64,000 nt of DNA from Thermocatellispora tengchongensis (GCF_014202315.1 NZ_JACHGN010000023.1:62001-126000), one strand, 5' to 3'. Numbered from the stretch's first letter, positions 43,113 to 52,202 are shown. Translations and numbers: made by a program. Notes: a model not told the origin generated them from the letters alone.

Positions 43113-44585
43113 TCACAGGAGCGGCAGTTGCTTCGGCTCGGTGTAGGCGAGGAGTCCTTCGATGCCGCATTCACGTCCGATCCCGCTCTGCCGGAAGCCG
43201 CCGAAGGGCGCGTCGAAGCTGCCCCCCTGGCCGTTGACGAGCAACATGCCGGCCTTGAGCCGCTTGGCCACGCCGGCCGCGCGCTCGGGGTCGCCGCCCC
43301 ACACGCTCGCGGCGAGCCCGTAGTCGGAGTCGTTGGCGATGGCGATGCCCTCGGCGTCGTCGTCGTAGGGGATGACCCCGACGACCGGGCCGAAGATCTC
43401 CTCACGGGCGATGCGCATCGAGTTGTCGACGTCCACGAAGACGGTCGGCTCGACGTACCAGCCCACGTCCAGGCCGACCGGGCGTCCGCCGCCGACGGCG
43501 ACCCTCGCTCCCTCCTTCCGCCCGATGTCCACATAGCCCTCCACCCGGTCCCGCTGGCGCTCGGACACCAGCGGGCCGATCTCGGTCGCGGGGTCGGCCG
43601 GATCGCCCACCGCCATCGACGAGACCATGGCGCACAGGGCGTCGGTGAACTCCTCGCGCCGCGAACGCGGCACCAGGATCCGCGTCTGGTTGGTACAGGT
43701 CTGTCCGCTGTTACGGAAGGCGTAGTCGCGGAGGCCGGCCATGGTGAGCGCCACATCGGCGTCGTCCAGAATGAGCGCGGCCGACTTGCCGCCCAGTTCG
43801 AGCGTGCAGCGCCGCAGGTCGCGGCCGCAGATCTCGGCGATCCGGCGGCCGGCCTGGGTCGAGCCGGTGAACGCCACCCGGTCCACGCCGGGGTGGCTGA
43901 TGAGGTGCTCGCCCGCCTCCCGATCGGCCGAAACCACGTTGAGCACCCCGGGCGGAAGGCCGGCCTCGTCGAAGATCTCGGCCAGGACCAGTCCGTCGAT
44001 CGCCGTCTCGGGCGACGGTTTCGCCACGACGGTGCAGCCGGCGACCAGCGCCGGAGCGATCTTCATCAGCAGCAGGGCCTGCGGATAGTTCCACGGCGCG
44101 ATGGCCGCGACGACGCCGGACGGGTCGTGGACCACGAGGGCCGGCAGGCTGAGCCCCGTACGGGCCTGCTCGAACTCGAACCGCTTGCCGAGCCGGATGA
44201 AGTACGTGAGGATGTGCTGCGCGATGGGGCCCTGGGCCTGCCGGGAGAACGTGATCGGGCTCCCCATCTCCGCGGTGATCAGCTCCGCGAGCTCTCCGGC
44301 GCGCGCGGCGTACAGTTCGCTCGCCCGCTCCAGGTAGCGGAGCCGCTCGGTGACCGGAAGGCCGGACCACGAGCCCTCGTCGAAGGCACGGCGCGCCGCG
44401 GCCACGGCACGGTCCATGTCGGCGGCCGTGCCGTCAGGGGCGCACCCGATGACCTCCAGCGACGCCGGGGACACGACGTCGCGCAGCGGCCCTGTGGACG
44501 CGACCCACTCACCGTCGATGTAGATCGCCTCGCGACGGCGATCTGCGGATTCAGAACGTCGTGATGACACTTCGGATGACCTCAC
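43113..44585 (-). CDS. Aldehyde dehydrogenase
   Basis: A 490-residue NAD(P)-dependent aldehyde dehydrogenase. It has the cofactor and substrate motifs VVAAIAPWNYPQALLL (about 158-173), FTGSTQAGRRIAEI (about 239-252), catalytic Glu in LELGGKSAALI (about 262-272) and nucleophile Cys in SGQTCTNQTRILV (about 296-308). Two GTG starts, 44585 and 44570, are possible; both overlap the end of the alcohol dehydrogenase gene by 20 to 35 bases. Coupled to that gene, it would oxidise the resulting aldehyde to an acid. Confidence 0.93.
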   Translation of the reverse strand: MRSSEVSSRRSESADRRREAIYIDGEWVASTGPLRDVVSPASLEVIGCAPDGTAADMDRAVAAARRAFDEGSWSGLPVTERLRYLERASELYAARAGELAELITAEMGSPITFSRQAQGPIAQHILTYFIRLGKRFEFEQARTGLSLPALVVHDPSGVVAAIAPWNYPQALLLMKIAPALVAGCTVVAKPSPETAIDGLVLAEIFDEAGLPPGVLNVVSADREAGEHLISHPGVDRVAFTGSTQAGRRIAEICGRDLRRCTLELGGKSAALILDDADVALTMAGLRDYAFRNSGQTCTNQTRILVPRSRREEFTDALCAMVSSMAVGDPADPATEIGPLVSERQRDRVEGYVDIGRKEGARVAVGGGRPVGLDVGWYVEPTVFVDVDNSMRIAREEIFGPVVGVIPYDDDAEGIAIANDSDYGLAASVWGGDPERAAGVAKRLKAGMLLVNGQGGSFDAPFGGFRQSGIGRECGIEGLLAYTEPKQLPLL

Positions 44586-45639
44586 CTGAGAGCATCGCCT
44601 TCATGGCGACGTTGATCTCGTCCAGACGGACCTGCTGTGAGACGAGCGCCTCGGTGGTGAGGCGGCCCCGCTCGATCAGATCGACGAACAACTGGAAATG
44701 GCGGCGGACCTGCGCCGAGCCGGCCACGCACCCCTTCACCGTCTTCTCGTTCGCCTGTAGGTCGAAGGAGGGTGCGCGGAACTCGCTGTCCATCGGCCCG
44801 TAGCCGACGAGCACCAGAGTCCCGCCCTTGCCGATCATGCGGTACGTTGACGCGACGATCTCCGGCGCGCCGACGACGTCGAACGCGTAGTCCACGCCCC
44901 TGCCGCGGAGCAGCTCCTTCACCTGCTCCTCGGCGGGCGCGGTCGCCGGATCGACGGTGTCCGTGGCCCCGAGACCGCGGGCGATCCGCCGTTTGGACTC
45001 GACCGGATCGACCGCGATGATCCGGGCGGCGCCGGCGATGACCGCGCCCTGGATGACCGACTGACCGACTCCGCCGCATCCGACCACGGCGACGGTCGAG
45101 CCGGGGTGCACGCGCGCGGTGAACAGCGCGGCGCCGACGCCCGTGGTCATGCCGCAGCCGAGCAGGGCCAGGTGGGCATCGGGCAGGTCCGAGGCGACGC
45201 GGACCACCGACGCCTCGTCGCAGGTCAGGACGTCGCTGAACGTGCCGATCCCGCTCATGGCGACGGCATGCGAACCGTCGTGCCGAATCGCGCGCGGCGC
45301 CCGCAGGAAGGGGCCGAGGGCGTCGCACAGGTGAGAGCGATCATGCACGCAGTACGGACAGGCGCCGCATGCCGGGCGGAAGGACGCGATCACCCGGTCG
45401 CCGACGGCGACCCGGGTCACCTGGTCGCCGGCCTCGATGACCGTGCCGGCCCCCTCGTGGCCGCCGATCATCGGCCCCGAGACCATGCCGGGGAACAGGC
45501 CGTCGCGGACCGAGAGATCGGTGTGGCAGATGCCGCTCGCGCCGACGGCGACCACGACGTCGCGCGGACCGGGCGGCAGCGGCTCCAGCGACTCGACCGC
45601 GAGGTCCTTCCCGAACTCCACGAGCACGGCGGAACGCAT
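44551..45639 (-). CDS. Zinc-dependent alcohol dehydrogenase (class III-like MDR)
   Basis: A 362-residue medium-chain dehydrogenase. It shows catalytic zinc motifs GICHTDLSVRDG (about 36-47) and GHEGAGTVIEAG (about 60-71), a structural-zinc Cys cluster CGACPYCVHDRSHLC (about 90-104) and a Rossmann motif VAVVGCGGVGQSVIQGA (about 184-200). The sequence type is near actinobacterial NAD- or mycothiol/NDMA-type enzymes. Lying between a P450 and an aldehyde dehydrogenase, it completes a hydroxylation, alcohol, aldehyde, acid series. Confidence 0.92.
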   Translation of the reverse strand: MRSAVLVEFGKDLAVESLEPLPPGPRDVVVAVGASGICHTDLSVRDGLFPGMVSGPMIGGHEGAGTVIEAGDQVTRVAVGDRVIASFRPACGACPYCVHDRSHLCDALGPFLRAPRAIRHDGSHAVAMSGIGTFSDVLTCDEASVVRVASDLPDAHLALLGCGMTTGVGAALFTARVHPGSTVAVVGCGGVGQSVIQGAVIAGAARIIAVDPVESKRRIARGLGATDTVDPATAPAEEQVKELLRGRGVDYAFDVVGAPEIVASTYRMIGKGGTLVLVGYGPMDSEFRAPSFDLQANEKTVKGCVAGSAQVRRHFQLFVDLIERGRLTTEALVSQQVRLDEINVAMKAMLSGEVIRSVITTF

Positions 45640-45640
45640 G

Positions 45641-46876
45641 TCAGTGCTCTCCTTGGAACCGAAGGGGCAGGTGATCGACGCCCATCATCTGGCCCATCAT
45701 CAGGCGGGGCAGGTGCCGCGGGGTTCCCACCAGTTCCAGGGGCGGCCGGGCGATGAGGGCTTCGAGGAGGATCCGTATCTCGGCCCGCGCCAGCGTGGCC
45801 CCGGCGCAGTAGTGCGGGCCGATGCCGAACGCTAGGTGCTGCCGGGGGTTCGCCCGATCCGGCCGGAACGTCTCGGCGTCCTCGAACTGCTCGGGATCGC
45901 GGTTGGCGGCGGCGTAGAGCAGCACCAGCCGCTCCCCCTCCGCCAGCGAGGTGTCGTGGAGCGTCGTCGGCGCCGTGACGGTGCGGAACATGGTGTGCAC
46001 GGGCGGGAACAGGCGCAGGCCCTCCTCCACGATCCCCTCGATCGAGGCGGGGTCCGACCGCATCCGGGCCTGCAGCTCCGGATGTGTCACCAGATGATGG
46101 ACGAGACTCGCGATCGACCGTGCCGTCGTCTCGAATCCCGCGAAGACGAAGGACCGGACGATGTTGCGCAGCTCGTCCTCGGTGAGGGGCCGGCCGCCGA
46201 AGTCGGTCTGGACGAGCGTGGTGAGGTAGTCGTCGCGAGGCCGGGCCCGGCGCTGACTCAGGTGCGTGCTCGCGAGAGCGTCGAGCTCCCGCATCGCCTC
46301 CAGCATCGCCGGTGTGCCGGCGTGTTCCAGAACCGTCGCCGCGAATGCCTGGAGCTGCTCGTTCGCCGCCTCGCCGAATCCCAGGAGACGGCCCACGGCA
46401 CGCACGGGAATCTGCACGGCGACCTTCTGCACGAAGTCGTCGTCGGTTCCCTCGGCGAACGCGTCGAGCACGCGCTCGGTGAGGTCGCGCAGGTACGGCA
46501 CGATGCCGCGCACCCGCGGCGCGCTGAGCACTTCCATGAACAGCTTGCGGTACGCGATGTGGGCCGGGCCGTCGAACTCGATGGGAATGCTGGGGTCGCG
46601 GCCGGGGTGCGGCGGGTGGATGACGCCCTGAGCGGAGGAGAATCTGGTGCAGTCCTTCTCGACTTCGACGACGTCGGCATATCTGGTGACGAGCGCGAAA
46701 CCGTCGTGCGCGGCGGTCTTCGCGACCGGGCAGCCCGCGAGAAGGCGGCGGTAGACCTGGTTCAGGACCTCATCGCCGAGTTTTTCATCGAGATGGTCGA
46801 AGTTGGCGGCGAGCCGCTCGGCATCCACGTCGCCGTCCATTTTCGTGTCGCTGTACATTTTCGTGTCGCTGTACAT
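45641..46876 (-). CDS. Cytochrome P450
   Basis: A 411-residue bacterial P450. The I-helix reads VFAGFETTARSIASL (about 253-267), the K-helix ExxR is EEGLRLFPPV (about 294-303), and the heme-binding loop is FGIGPHYCAGATLARAE (about 357-373). I chose the ATG at 46876, the first of a tandem 18-base repeat in which each copy begins with an ATG; 46858 and 46840 are alternative starts, and the open frame upstream to 46996 lacks family similarity. No ferredoxin gene is adjacent, so electrons must come from elsewhere. It probably hydroxylates the pathway substrate ahead of the alcohol dehydrogenase. Confidence 0.92.
   Translation of the reverse strand: MYSDTKMYSDTKMDGDVDAERLAANFDHLDEKLGDEVLNQVYRRLLAGCPVAKTAAHDGFALVTRYADVVEVEKDCTRFSSAQGVIHPPHPGRDPSIPIEFDGPAHIAYRKLFMEVLSAPRVRGIVPYLRDLTERVLDAFAEGTDDDFVQKVAVQIPVRAVGRLLGFGEAANEQLQAFAATVLEHAGTPAMLEAMRELDALASTHLSQRRARPRDDYLTTLVQTDFGGRPLTEDELRNIVRSFVFAGFETTARSIASLVHHLVTHPELQARMRSDPASIEGIVEEGLRLFPPVHTMFRTVTAPTTLHDTSLAEGERLVLLYAAANRDPEQFEDAETFRPDRANPRQHLAFGIGPHYCAGATLARAEIRILLEALIARPPLELVGTPRHLPRLMMGQMMGVDHLPLRFQGEH
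46841..46876. repeat. 18-base tandem duplication at the P450 start
   Basis: ATGTACAGCGACACGAAA is present twice in perfect tandem on the minus strand and is followed by a third ATG (46840). Each copy encodes MYSDTK, so the P450 has three in-frame ATG codons in 37 bases. Confidence 0.9.
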
Positions 46877-47018
46877 TTGCAATGTGTTACCCCTGACGTG
46901 GGTCAGATGAGTGCGCACATCTTCCCTATTCTTGGTAATAGGCGTCAAGGCGCATTGGGTGGTGTTGTCGGTGCTCGTTTCCGTATTACGGGACACGGGA
47001 ATTTCCGGCTGGGCCCGC

Positions 47019-48203
47019 TCACGCCGCTCCGCCGGCGCGTTGGTCGAATCGCATTCCGAGATACTCCGACGCGATTCGCACCCGCTGGATATTGAGGGTG
47101 CCCCCGGCGAGCGCCCAGCCGTGCGCGTCGCGATGCAGCCGCTCCACCTCGTACTCCTCGGAGTAGCCGTAGCCCCCGTGCAACTGGATCGACAGGTCGG
47201 AGACCTCCTTGGCCATCTCGTTCGCCGTGCACTTCGCGATCGACGCGGCCAGCGGGCCGGGAGCTCCGCGCCCGGCCTGCGACGCCGCCGCGTAGATCAG
47301 CAGCCGGGCCGACTCGACCCGCATCACCATGTCGGCGATGGTGCCCTGGACGAGTTGGAAGTCCGCGATGCGGCGGCCGAACTGCTCACGCTCGCCGACA
47401 TGCCGGGCCGCGCGGTCCAGCGCGGCCTGGCCGATGGCGAGCGACATCGTCGCGTTGCCCAGCCGCTCGATCGAGAACGCGGTGAACAGCTTGGAGAACC
47501 CGCCGGCCGGGACGATCAGGTCGCCGAGCGGCACGCGTACGTCGGTGAAGAAGATGTCGGCCGAGCAGACCCCCCGAAAGCCCATCAGCCGCTCCTGAGG
47601 GCCGAACGTCAGGCCGGGGGTGTCGCGGCCGACGACGACGGCGCCGATCCCCTTCGCGCCCGGCCGGTCGTCCAGCCGCAGGTAGACCAGGTACTGCTCG
47701 GAGTGTCCCGCCCCCGAGCACCATCGTTTGACGCCGTTGATCACGATGTGGTCCCCGACGACACGCCCTCGGGTGGACATGTCGGTCGCGGCCGAGCCGG
47801 CGTCCGGCTCCGAGATCGACACCGAGAGGGTCTTCTCCCCCGCCACGATCGGCGGCAGCAGGCGGGCCCGCTGCTCCTCGGTGCCGAACAGCTCGATCAC
47901 CCGGGCCGGTCCGGTGCACGCCTCGAACACCGGCCAGGCCGCGACGGGTGAGGCCTTGGCGAGCTCTTCCAGCACGATGAGCGCATCCAGCAGCGGCCGG
48001 CCCTCACCCCCGTACTGCTGCGGGACGGTGATGCCCAGCAGGCCGAGTTCGGCGAGCTTCCTCCGCTCCGCCGCCGGCAGCGGGGTGCGGCCGTGGTCCC
48101 ACTCCCGGGCGTGCGGGGCGAATCGTTCGGCGGCCAGTTTCGCGGCCATCTCGCGCAGGGCGAGCTGATCAGGATCGAGCCGGGCCAGGATGTCCTTGGT
48201 CAT
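47019..48203 (-). CDS. Acyl-CoA dehydrogenase
   Basis: A 394-residue acyl-CoA dehydrogenase-fold protein: LALREMAAKLAAERFAPHA (about 14-32), LGITVPQQYGGEGRPLLD (about 55), LSVSISEPDAGSAATDMS (about 125-142, FAD contact), REQFGRRIADFQLVQG near residue 269 and the C-terminal QLHGGYGYSEEYEVERLHRD (about 340). It lies 143 bases upstream of the P450 in the same direction. Sequence type is near medium/short-chain or isovaleryl-like enzymes; the substrate is not decided. Confidence 0.92.
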   Translation of the reverse strand: MTKDILARLDPDQLALREMAAKLAAERFAPHAREWDHGRTPLPAAERRKLAELGLLGITVPQQYGGEGRPLLDALIVLEELAKASPVAAWPVFEACTGPARVIELFGTEEQRARLLPPIVAGEKTLSVSISEPDAGSAATDMSTRGRVVGDHIVINGVKRWCSGAGHSEQYLVYLRLDDRPGAKGIGAVVVGRDTPGLTFGPQERLMGFRGVCSADIFFTDVRVPLGDLIVPAGGFSKLFTAFSIERLGNATMSLAIGQAALDRAARHVGEREQFGRRIADFQLVQGTIADMVMRVESARLLIYAAASQAGRGAPGPLAASIAKCTANEMAKEVSDLSIQLHGGYGYSEEYEVERLHRDAHGWALAGGTLNIQRVRIASEYLGMRFDQRAGGAA

Positions 48204-48223
48204 ATCGCTCCACGTGCTTCTCC

Positions 48224-48262
48224 GGTGCTTGCGAGAGGTGCTTGTGAGAGGTGCTCACGGCA
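48224..48262. repeat. 13-base tandem repeat between DoxX and acyl-CoA dehydrogenase genes
   Basis: GGTGCTTGCGAGA (48224-48236) and GGTGCTTGTGAGA (48237-48249) differ at one base; a degraded third copy, GGTGCTCACGGCA, runs to 48262 across the DoxX stop. It fills most of the 51-base gap. Confidence 0.75.
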
Positions 48263-48785
48263 GGTGTTCGGGATGGGCGCGTTCGTCGCCGCCTGCCCGG
48301 ACCGGGCGGTACGTCGCGGCCAGCAGCGTGGCGGCGCCGGCGATCCCCAGCCCGGCGGCGATCAGGGCCGCCCATCCTCCGGCGACCACGATGCCCAGCG
48401 CGGCGTCGAGGGAGACGCCGCCCGGGCCCGCGATGGCCACGACCAGGGCGCCGAGCCCGAGCACCAGCACGTACTCGTAACCGTCCCTGAAGACGAAGAA
48501 GCCGTTGCGGCGATGCGCGACCACGCCGGCGACCAGCATGACGCCGATCACGGCGGCGGCGGCGATGGGGGTGAGCAGCCCGATGACGAGGCCCACGCCG
48601 GCGACGACCTCCATGACGGCGCTCATCGCGGCCTGCGCCATCCCGTGCCGCAGGCCGAGGCTCTCGAACCAGCGGGCCGCGCCGGGCAGCCTGCCGCCGC
48701 CGAAGGCGTGATTGAGCCCGTGCACGACCACGACCCCGCCGATGACCAGACGCAGCACGAGCAGCGCGGCGTCGATTCGGTCCAT
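48255..48785 (-). CDS. DoxX-family membrane protein
   Basis: A 176-residue protein with four hydrophobic helices in the DoxX layout: LLVLRLVIGGVVVVHGLNHAFGG at the start (about 8-30), MEVVAGVGLVIGLLTPIAAAAV near residue 65, and a loop with RRNGFFVFRDGYEYVLVLG near residue 96. DoxX proteins are small quinone- or redox-linked membrane proteins, some associated with thiosulfate oxidation. I chose the ATG at 48785 behind GGGAAAGGGAG; the frame extends upstream without similarity. Its role in this cluster is unknown. Confidence 0.85.
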   Translation of the reverse strand: MDRIDAALLVLRLVIGGVVVVHGLNHAFGGGRLPGAARWFESLGLRHGMAQAAMSAVMEVVAGVGLVIGLLTPIAAAAVIGVMLVAGVVAHRRNGFFVFRDGYEYVLVLGLGALVVAIAGPGGVSLDAALGIVVAGGWAALIAAGLGIAGAATLLAATYRPVRAGGDERAHPEHLP

Positions 48786-48875
48786 CCCACTCCCTTTCCC
48801 TGTTCGCCCGGCACTCGGCCTGAAACAGTCATTTCTCCACCTTTTTCCACCGCACTGTTCCGAGGGTGACAAGGG

Positions 48876-49910
48876 TCACCGGTTCGGGGTGACGACGAAT
48901 TCGGCGGCGTTCAGCGAGCCGGCCGGAATGCCGCCGTCGCCGAGCAGCTTGATCTGGGCGTCCAGAACCCGCGCCGGAACCGCCAGCCGCGGCCGGGTCG
49001 CCGAGTACGCGGTGCCGTTCAGGTAGTCCACCAGCTTCTCGGCCAATGGGATGTCGTCGGAGGTGATGTTCTCGGCGATGTAGCCGACGACCTTCTTCCG
49101 GTTCGCGGGCTCGCCGATGAACCGGATGGCCTGTTCCTCCGCGGCGATCCAGCGACGGAGGGCTTCGGGGTTCTGCTTGGCGAACGACCTGTTCGTCATC
49201 ATTCCGATCACCGAGTCGGCGAACCGCGGCGGCGCCTCGTTCGCGATGTCCACGTACAGGCCGCCGGCTCCGGCCTTCTCGATCAGGTGGGCGGCGGGGG
49301 CGACGTTGATGAACGCGTCCAGCGCCTTCTGCTGGAACTGCGCGATGGCGGCCTGGCCGGTGGTGACCGAGATCAGGGTGACGTCCGTGCCCGGGGTGAG
49401 GCCCGCCTCGCGCAGCAGGCCGCGCATCACGTGGTCCGCGCTGCTGCCGATCCCGGGCACCCCGACGGTCTTCCCGCGCAGCGCCTGCACCTTGGCCTTC
49501 CAGTCGCCCCGCACGCCGAGCAGGTCGCCCCGGGCCGAGATCTGGAACAGGCTCTTGTTGATGACGCTGCCGGCCACCGCGATCGGCTGGCCCTTCGCCG
49601 CGGCCGAGATCCCGGACGCCACGTCCGCCAGCAGCCCCTGGGTGTCGCCGTTGGCGAGCAGCCGCATCGCCGTGGCTCCGTCGCCCGGGTTGACGAACTC
49701 GACGTCGAGGCCGTTGCGGGCGAAGATGCCCTCCTCCCGCGCGATGACGTCGCTGATGTACGGCAAGGCGCCGGGGAACTGCTGCAAGGTCAGGGAGATC
49801 GTGTCCGAGCCGTCTGCCGGCGCCGTGGCGGGGCCGCCGCACGCGGGCAGGCCGGCCATCGCCACGGCCGCCGTCACAACTGCCAGCGAGCGGGCGAGTC
49901 GACTGCGCAT
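48876..49910 (-). CDS. NMT1/THI5-like substrate-binding lipoprotein (catabolic cluster)
   Basis: A 344-residue lipoprotein. The signal peptide ends in AGLPAC (Cys24 or so), followed by ISLTLQQFPGALPYISDVI and EEGIFARNGLDVEFVNPGDG typical of the SsuA/TauA/aromatic-acid group, and GKTVGVPGIGSSADHVMRGLL near residue 142. The ATG at 49910 is the conserved start; the long frame upstream overlaps the permease. With the next two genes it forms a complete importer inside the catabolic cluster, so its ligand is probably the pathway substrate. Confidence 0.9.
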   Translation of the reverse strand: MRSRLARSLAVVTAAVAMAGLPACGGPATAPADGSDTISLTLQQFPGALPYISDVIAREEGIFARNGLDVEFVNPGDGATAMRLLANGDTQGLLADVASGISAAAKGQPIAVAGSVINKSLFQISARGDLLGVRGDWKAKVQALRGKTVGVPGIGSSADHVMRGLLREAGLTPGTDVTLISVTTGQAAIAQFQQKALDAFINVAPAAHLIEKAGAGGLYVDIANEAPPRFADSVIGMMTNRSFAKQNPEALRRWIAAEEQAIRFIGEPANRKKVVGYIAENITSDDIPLAEKLVDYLNGTAYSATRPRLAVPARVLDAQIKLLGDGGIPAGSLNAAEFVVTPNR

Positions 49911-49963
49911 GGGTGTCGCACTCCATTCATCACAGGTGGCCGAGGACGGCGGCGAGGTGACCG

Positions 49964-50821
49964 TCACAAGGTGGCCGGCGAGGTTCCCCACGACAGGCGC
50001 CTTTCGAGGCGTCCGACCGTCCAATCCAGCACGAACGCCAGCAACGCGAGCAGGAAGAGGATCGCGAACGAGCCGGCGATGTCGAACTGGTTCGTGGCCT
50101 GCACCAGCCGAAGCCCCAGCCCTTCCGTGGACGCCACCATCTCGGCGACCACGACGCCGAGCACGGAGTAGACCGACCCCAGCCGGAGCCCGGCGAGGAT
50201 GGCGGGTCCGGCCGAGGGCAACTGCAGCAGCCGGAACCGCTGCAACCGCGACATGCCGAGCGTACGGGCGAGCGTGGCGCGGTCGGCGTCCACGCCGTCC
50301 ACCCCGGCCAGCGTGTTGATCAGGAGCAGGAAGTACACCACGCTCACCGACACCGCGATCTTCGCGCCGGCCCCCAGCCCGAACCAGACCAGGAAGATCG
50401 GCGCGAGAGCGGGGCGCGGCAGCGCGTTGGCGAGCGTGACGATCGGCTGCACGGCACGCCGGAACAGGGCGAACTCGCCCAGCAGCAGGCCGCTCGCCAC
50501 CCCGGTGGCCGCACCGATCGCCAGGCCCGTCAGCGCCGCGGACAGCGTCGCCCACCCGTCGGCCCAGATGCCGCCGTCCACGACCAGGCCGGCAAGGCTC
50601 CCGGCCACGCTCGCCGGGTCGCTGATGAACACGGGGCTCATCCACTCCAGGGCGCCTGCGAGGTACCAGACGAGCACGAACGCCGCGACGACCCCCAGGC
50701 GCACGCCCCACACGGCGGCCGTCCTCGCGGTGCGGGCCCGCCGGTGGCGTGCCCGCAGCCGCTCCTGGACGGCGGCGCGATCAGGACCGGCCGCGTGCCG
50801 GTGCACGGCCGGGGCGCTCAC
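49964..50821 (-). CDS. ABC importer permease, SsuC/TauC type (catabolic cluster)
   Basis: A 285-residue permease with about six helices and a coupling loop RATLARTLGMSRLQRFRLLQ near residue 175. The motif LANALPRPALAPIFLVWFGLG (about 125-145) is typical of the nitrate/sulfonate/taurine permease group. GTG start at 50821 overlaps the ATPase stop (GTGA); the upstream open frame is shadow sequence. Transcribed after the ATPase and before the binding protein. Confidence 0.9.
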   Translation of the reverse strand: MSAPAVHRHAAGPDRAAVQERLRARHRRARTARTAAVWGVRLGVVAAFVLVWYLAGALEWMSPVFISDPASVAGSLAGLVVDGGIWADGWATLSAALTGLAIGAATGVASGLLLGEFALFRRAVQPIVTLANALPRPALAPIFLVWFGLGAGAKIAVSVSVVYFLLLINTLAGVDGVDADRATLARTLGMSRLQRFRLLQLPSAGPAILAGLRLGSVYSVLGVVVAEMVASTEGLGLRLVQATNQFDIAGSFAILFLLALLAFVLDWTVGRLERRLSWGTSPATL

Positions 50822-51720
50822 TTCGGCCCGGCCACGATGCGCTGCGCGAGCTCGGCGCTCGCGTCGGCCAGACGGGGATCGGGAACCTCGGCGCGCAGCG
50901 CGTCCTGCAGCTCGTCGTAGAGCGGCTGCCAGGCCGGGTCCGCCCTGAGGTGATCGACGTCGCGCGGGCGCGGAAGATCGACGCGGATGTCCCGGCACAG
51001 CCGCCCCGGCCGCGAGCCCAGCAGCACGACCCGGTCGCTGAGGGAGATCGCCTCGGTGAGGTCGTGCGTGACGAACAGGACGGTCGCCCGGGAACGTTCC
51101 CACAGGGCCAGGAACTCCTGCTGCACGAACAACCTGGTCTGCGCGTCCAGGGCGGCGAACGGCTCGTCCATGAGCACGCACCGCGGCGAGAGCGCGAGGG
51201 TGCGGGCGATGGCCACCCGCTGGCGCATGCCCTGCGAGAGCTGCGTGACCTGCGCGTTCTCGAATCCCGTCAGGTGGACCCGGTGCAGCCAGTCCAGGGC
51301 CAGTGCGCGCCGCTCGCTCTTGCGGACGCCCCGCACCTCCAGGCCCAGCTCGACGTTCTCCACGGCCGTGCGCCACGGGAACAGCGCGTCCCTCGCCGGC
51401 ATGTACGCGACCTCGCGCGACGGCCCGGTGACCGGGTGGCCGTCGAGCGTCACGGTCCCCTCCGTCGGCCGAATCAGGCCGGCGACCATGTTGAGCAGCG
51501 TCGTCTTGCCGCATCCCGAAGGGCCGACGAGCGCGACGAACTCCCCTGCCGCGATGGCGAGATCGATGCCGGTCACCGCGTCGACCACCCCGTCCGGCAT
51601 CGCGAAGGACCGGCCGACGCCGGCGAACCGGATGCCGGCCCCGCCCGGTGCGGCGGATCGTCCTTCGGCAGCGGCCGGGCCGGGCACGGAGACCTCCTGA
51701 GGGTGGACGAGCGGGGTCAT
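50818..51720 (-). CDS. ABC importer ATPase, SsuB/TauB type (catabolic cluster)
   Basis: A 300-residue ATPase with Walker A GPSGCGKTT (about 67-75), signature LSQGMRQRVAIAR (the third residue is Gln instead of Gly, a common variant here), Walker B CVLMDEPFAALD and switch His in FVTHDLTEAISLSD. The N-terminal 35 residues and C-terminal 50 are extensions. ATG at 51720 overlaps the stop of the cupin gene (ATGA). It pairs with the permease at 49964 and the lipoprotein at 48876. Confidence 0.92.
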   Translation of the reverse strand: MTPLVHPQEVSVPGPAAAEGRSAAPGGAGIRFAGVGRSFAMPDGVVDAVTGIDLAIAAGEFVALVGPSGCGKTTLLNMVAGLIRPTEGTVTLDGHPVTGPSREVAYMPARDALFPWRTAVENVELGLEVRGVRKSERRALALDWLHRVHLTGFENAQVTQLSQGMRQRVAIARTLALSPRCVLMDEPFAALDAQTRLFVQQEFLALWERSRATVLFVTHDLTEAISLSDRVVLLGSRPGRLCRDIRVDLPRPRDVDHLRADPAWQPLYDELQDALRAEVPDPRLADASAELAQRIVAGPK

Positions 51721-52202
51721 CGCCCGGCCTGATCTGCCCGCAGCCGCGCGATCACCTCGTTGACCCGCTTCGCCGTCTCGATCGAACGCGCGTCCTCCGC
51801 GTCCGGGTCGCCGATCGGGTGGACGCCGCGGGCCGCCGAGAAGATCTCGACCGACAGGCACCCGTCCGGTCCGGCGATGTGCGGCCCGTAGAACTCGCCC
51901 GGCCGCGACACCATCACGTCGCCGGGGACGAGCGTCTGCCCGCCGGGCACCGTGATCGAGCCGCGCACGACGACCTCGACCCGGAAGCAGTCGTGGGCGT
52001 GCCGGTGCAGTGTGTCGCCGGGGGCGATCTGCAACAGCGACGCGACGGGAACCTCCGGGTCGCTCAGGTCATCGCCCATGTACACGCTGCCGAGATCCCA
52101 CCCGGGCATCACCTCCCGGGTCGCGGCCCCGGACCATCTCATCTCGGGCGGAGTCATCGCGTCGAAGTAACCGGGATCGGTGAAACGAAAGTACTGTGGC
52201 AT
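51717..52202 (-). CDS. Cupin-domain protein
   Basis: A 161-residue single-cupin protein. The metal-type motif is GDTLHRHAHDCFRVEVVVRG (about 61-80), followed by the second cupin motif in LVPGDVMVSRPGEFYGPHIAG (about 90-110). It carries RPG-x-(Y)GP-x-IAGP-x-G, also present in the second half of the protein at 30708. It is the first gene of the ABC operon in transcription order and overlaps the ATPase gene. Possible roles are ligand sensing or an early metal-dependent step; neither is proven. Confidence 0.75.
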   Translation of the reverse strand: MPQYFRFTDPGYFDAMTPPEMRWSGAATREVMPGWDLGSVYMGDDLSDPEVPVASLLQIAPGDTLHRHAHDCFRVEVVVRGSITVPGGQTLVPGDVMVSRPGEFYGPHIAGPDGCLSVEIFSAARGVHPIGDPDAEDARSIETAKRVNEVIARLRADQAGR

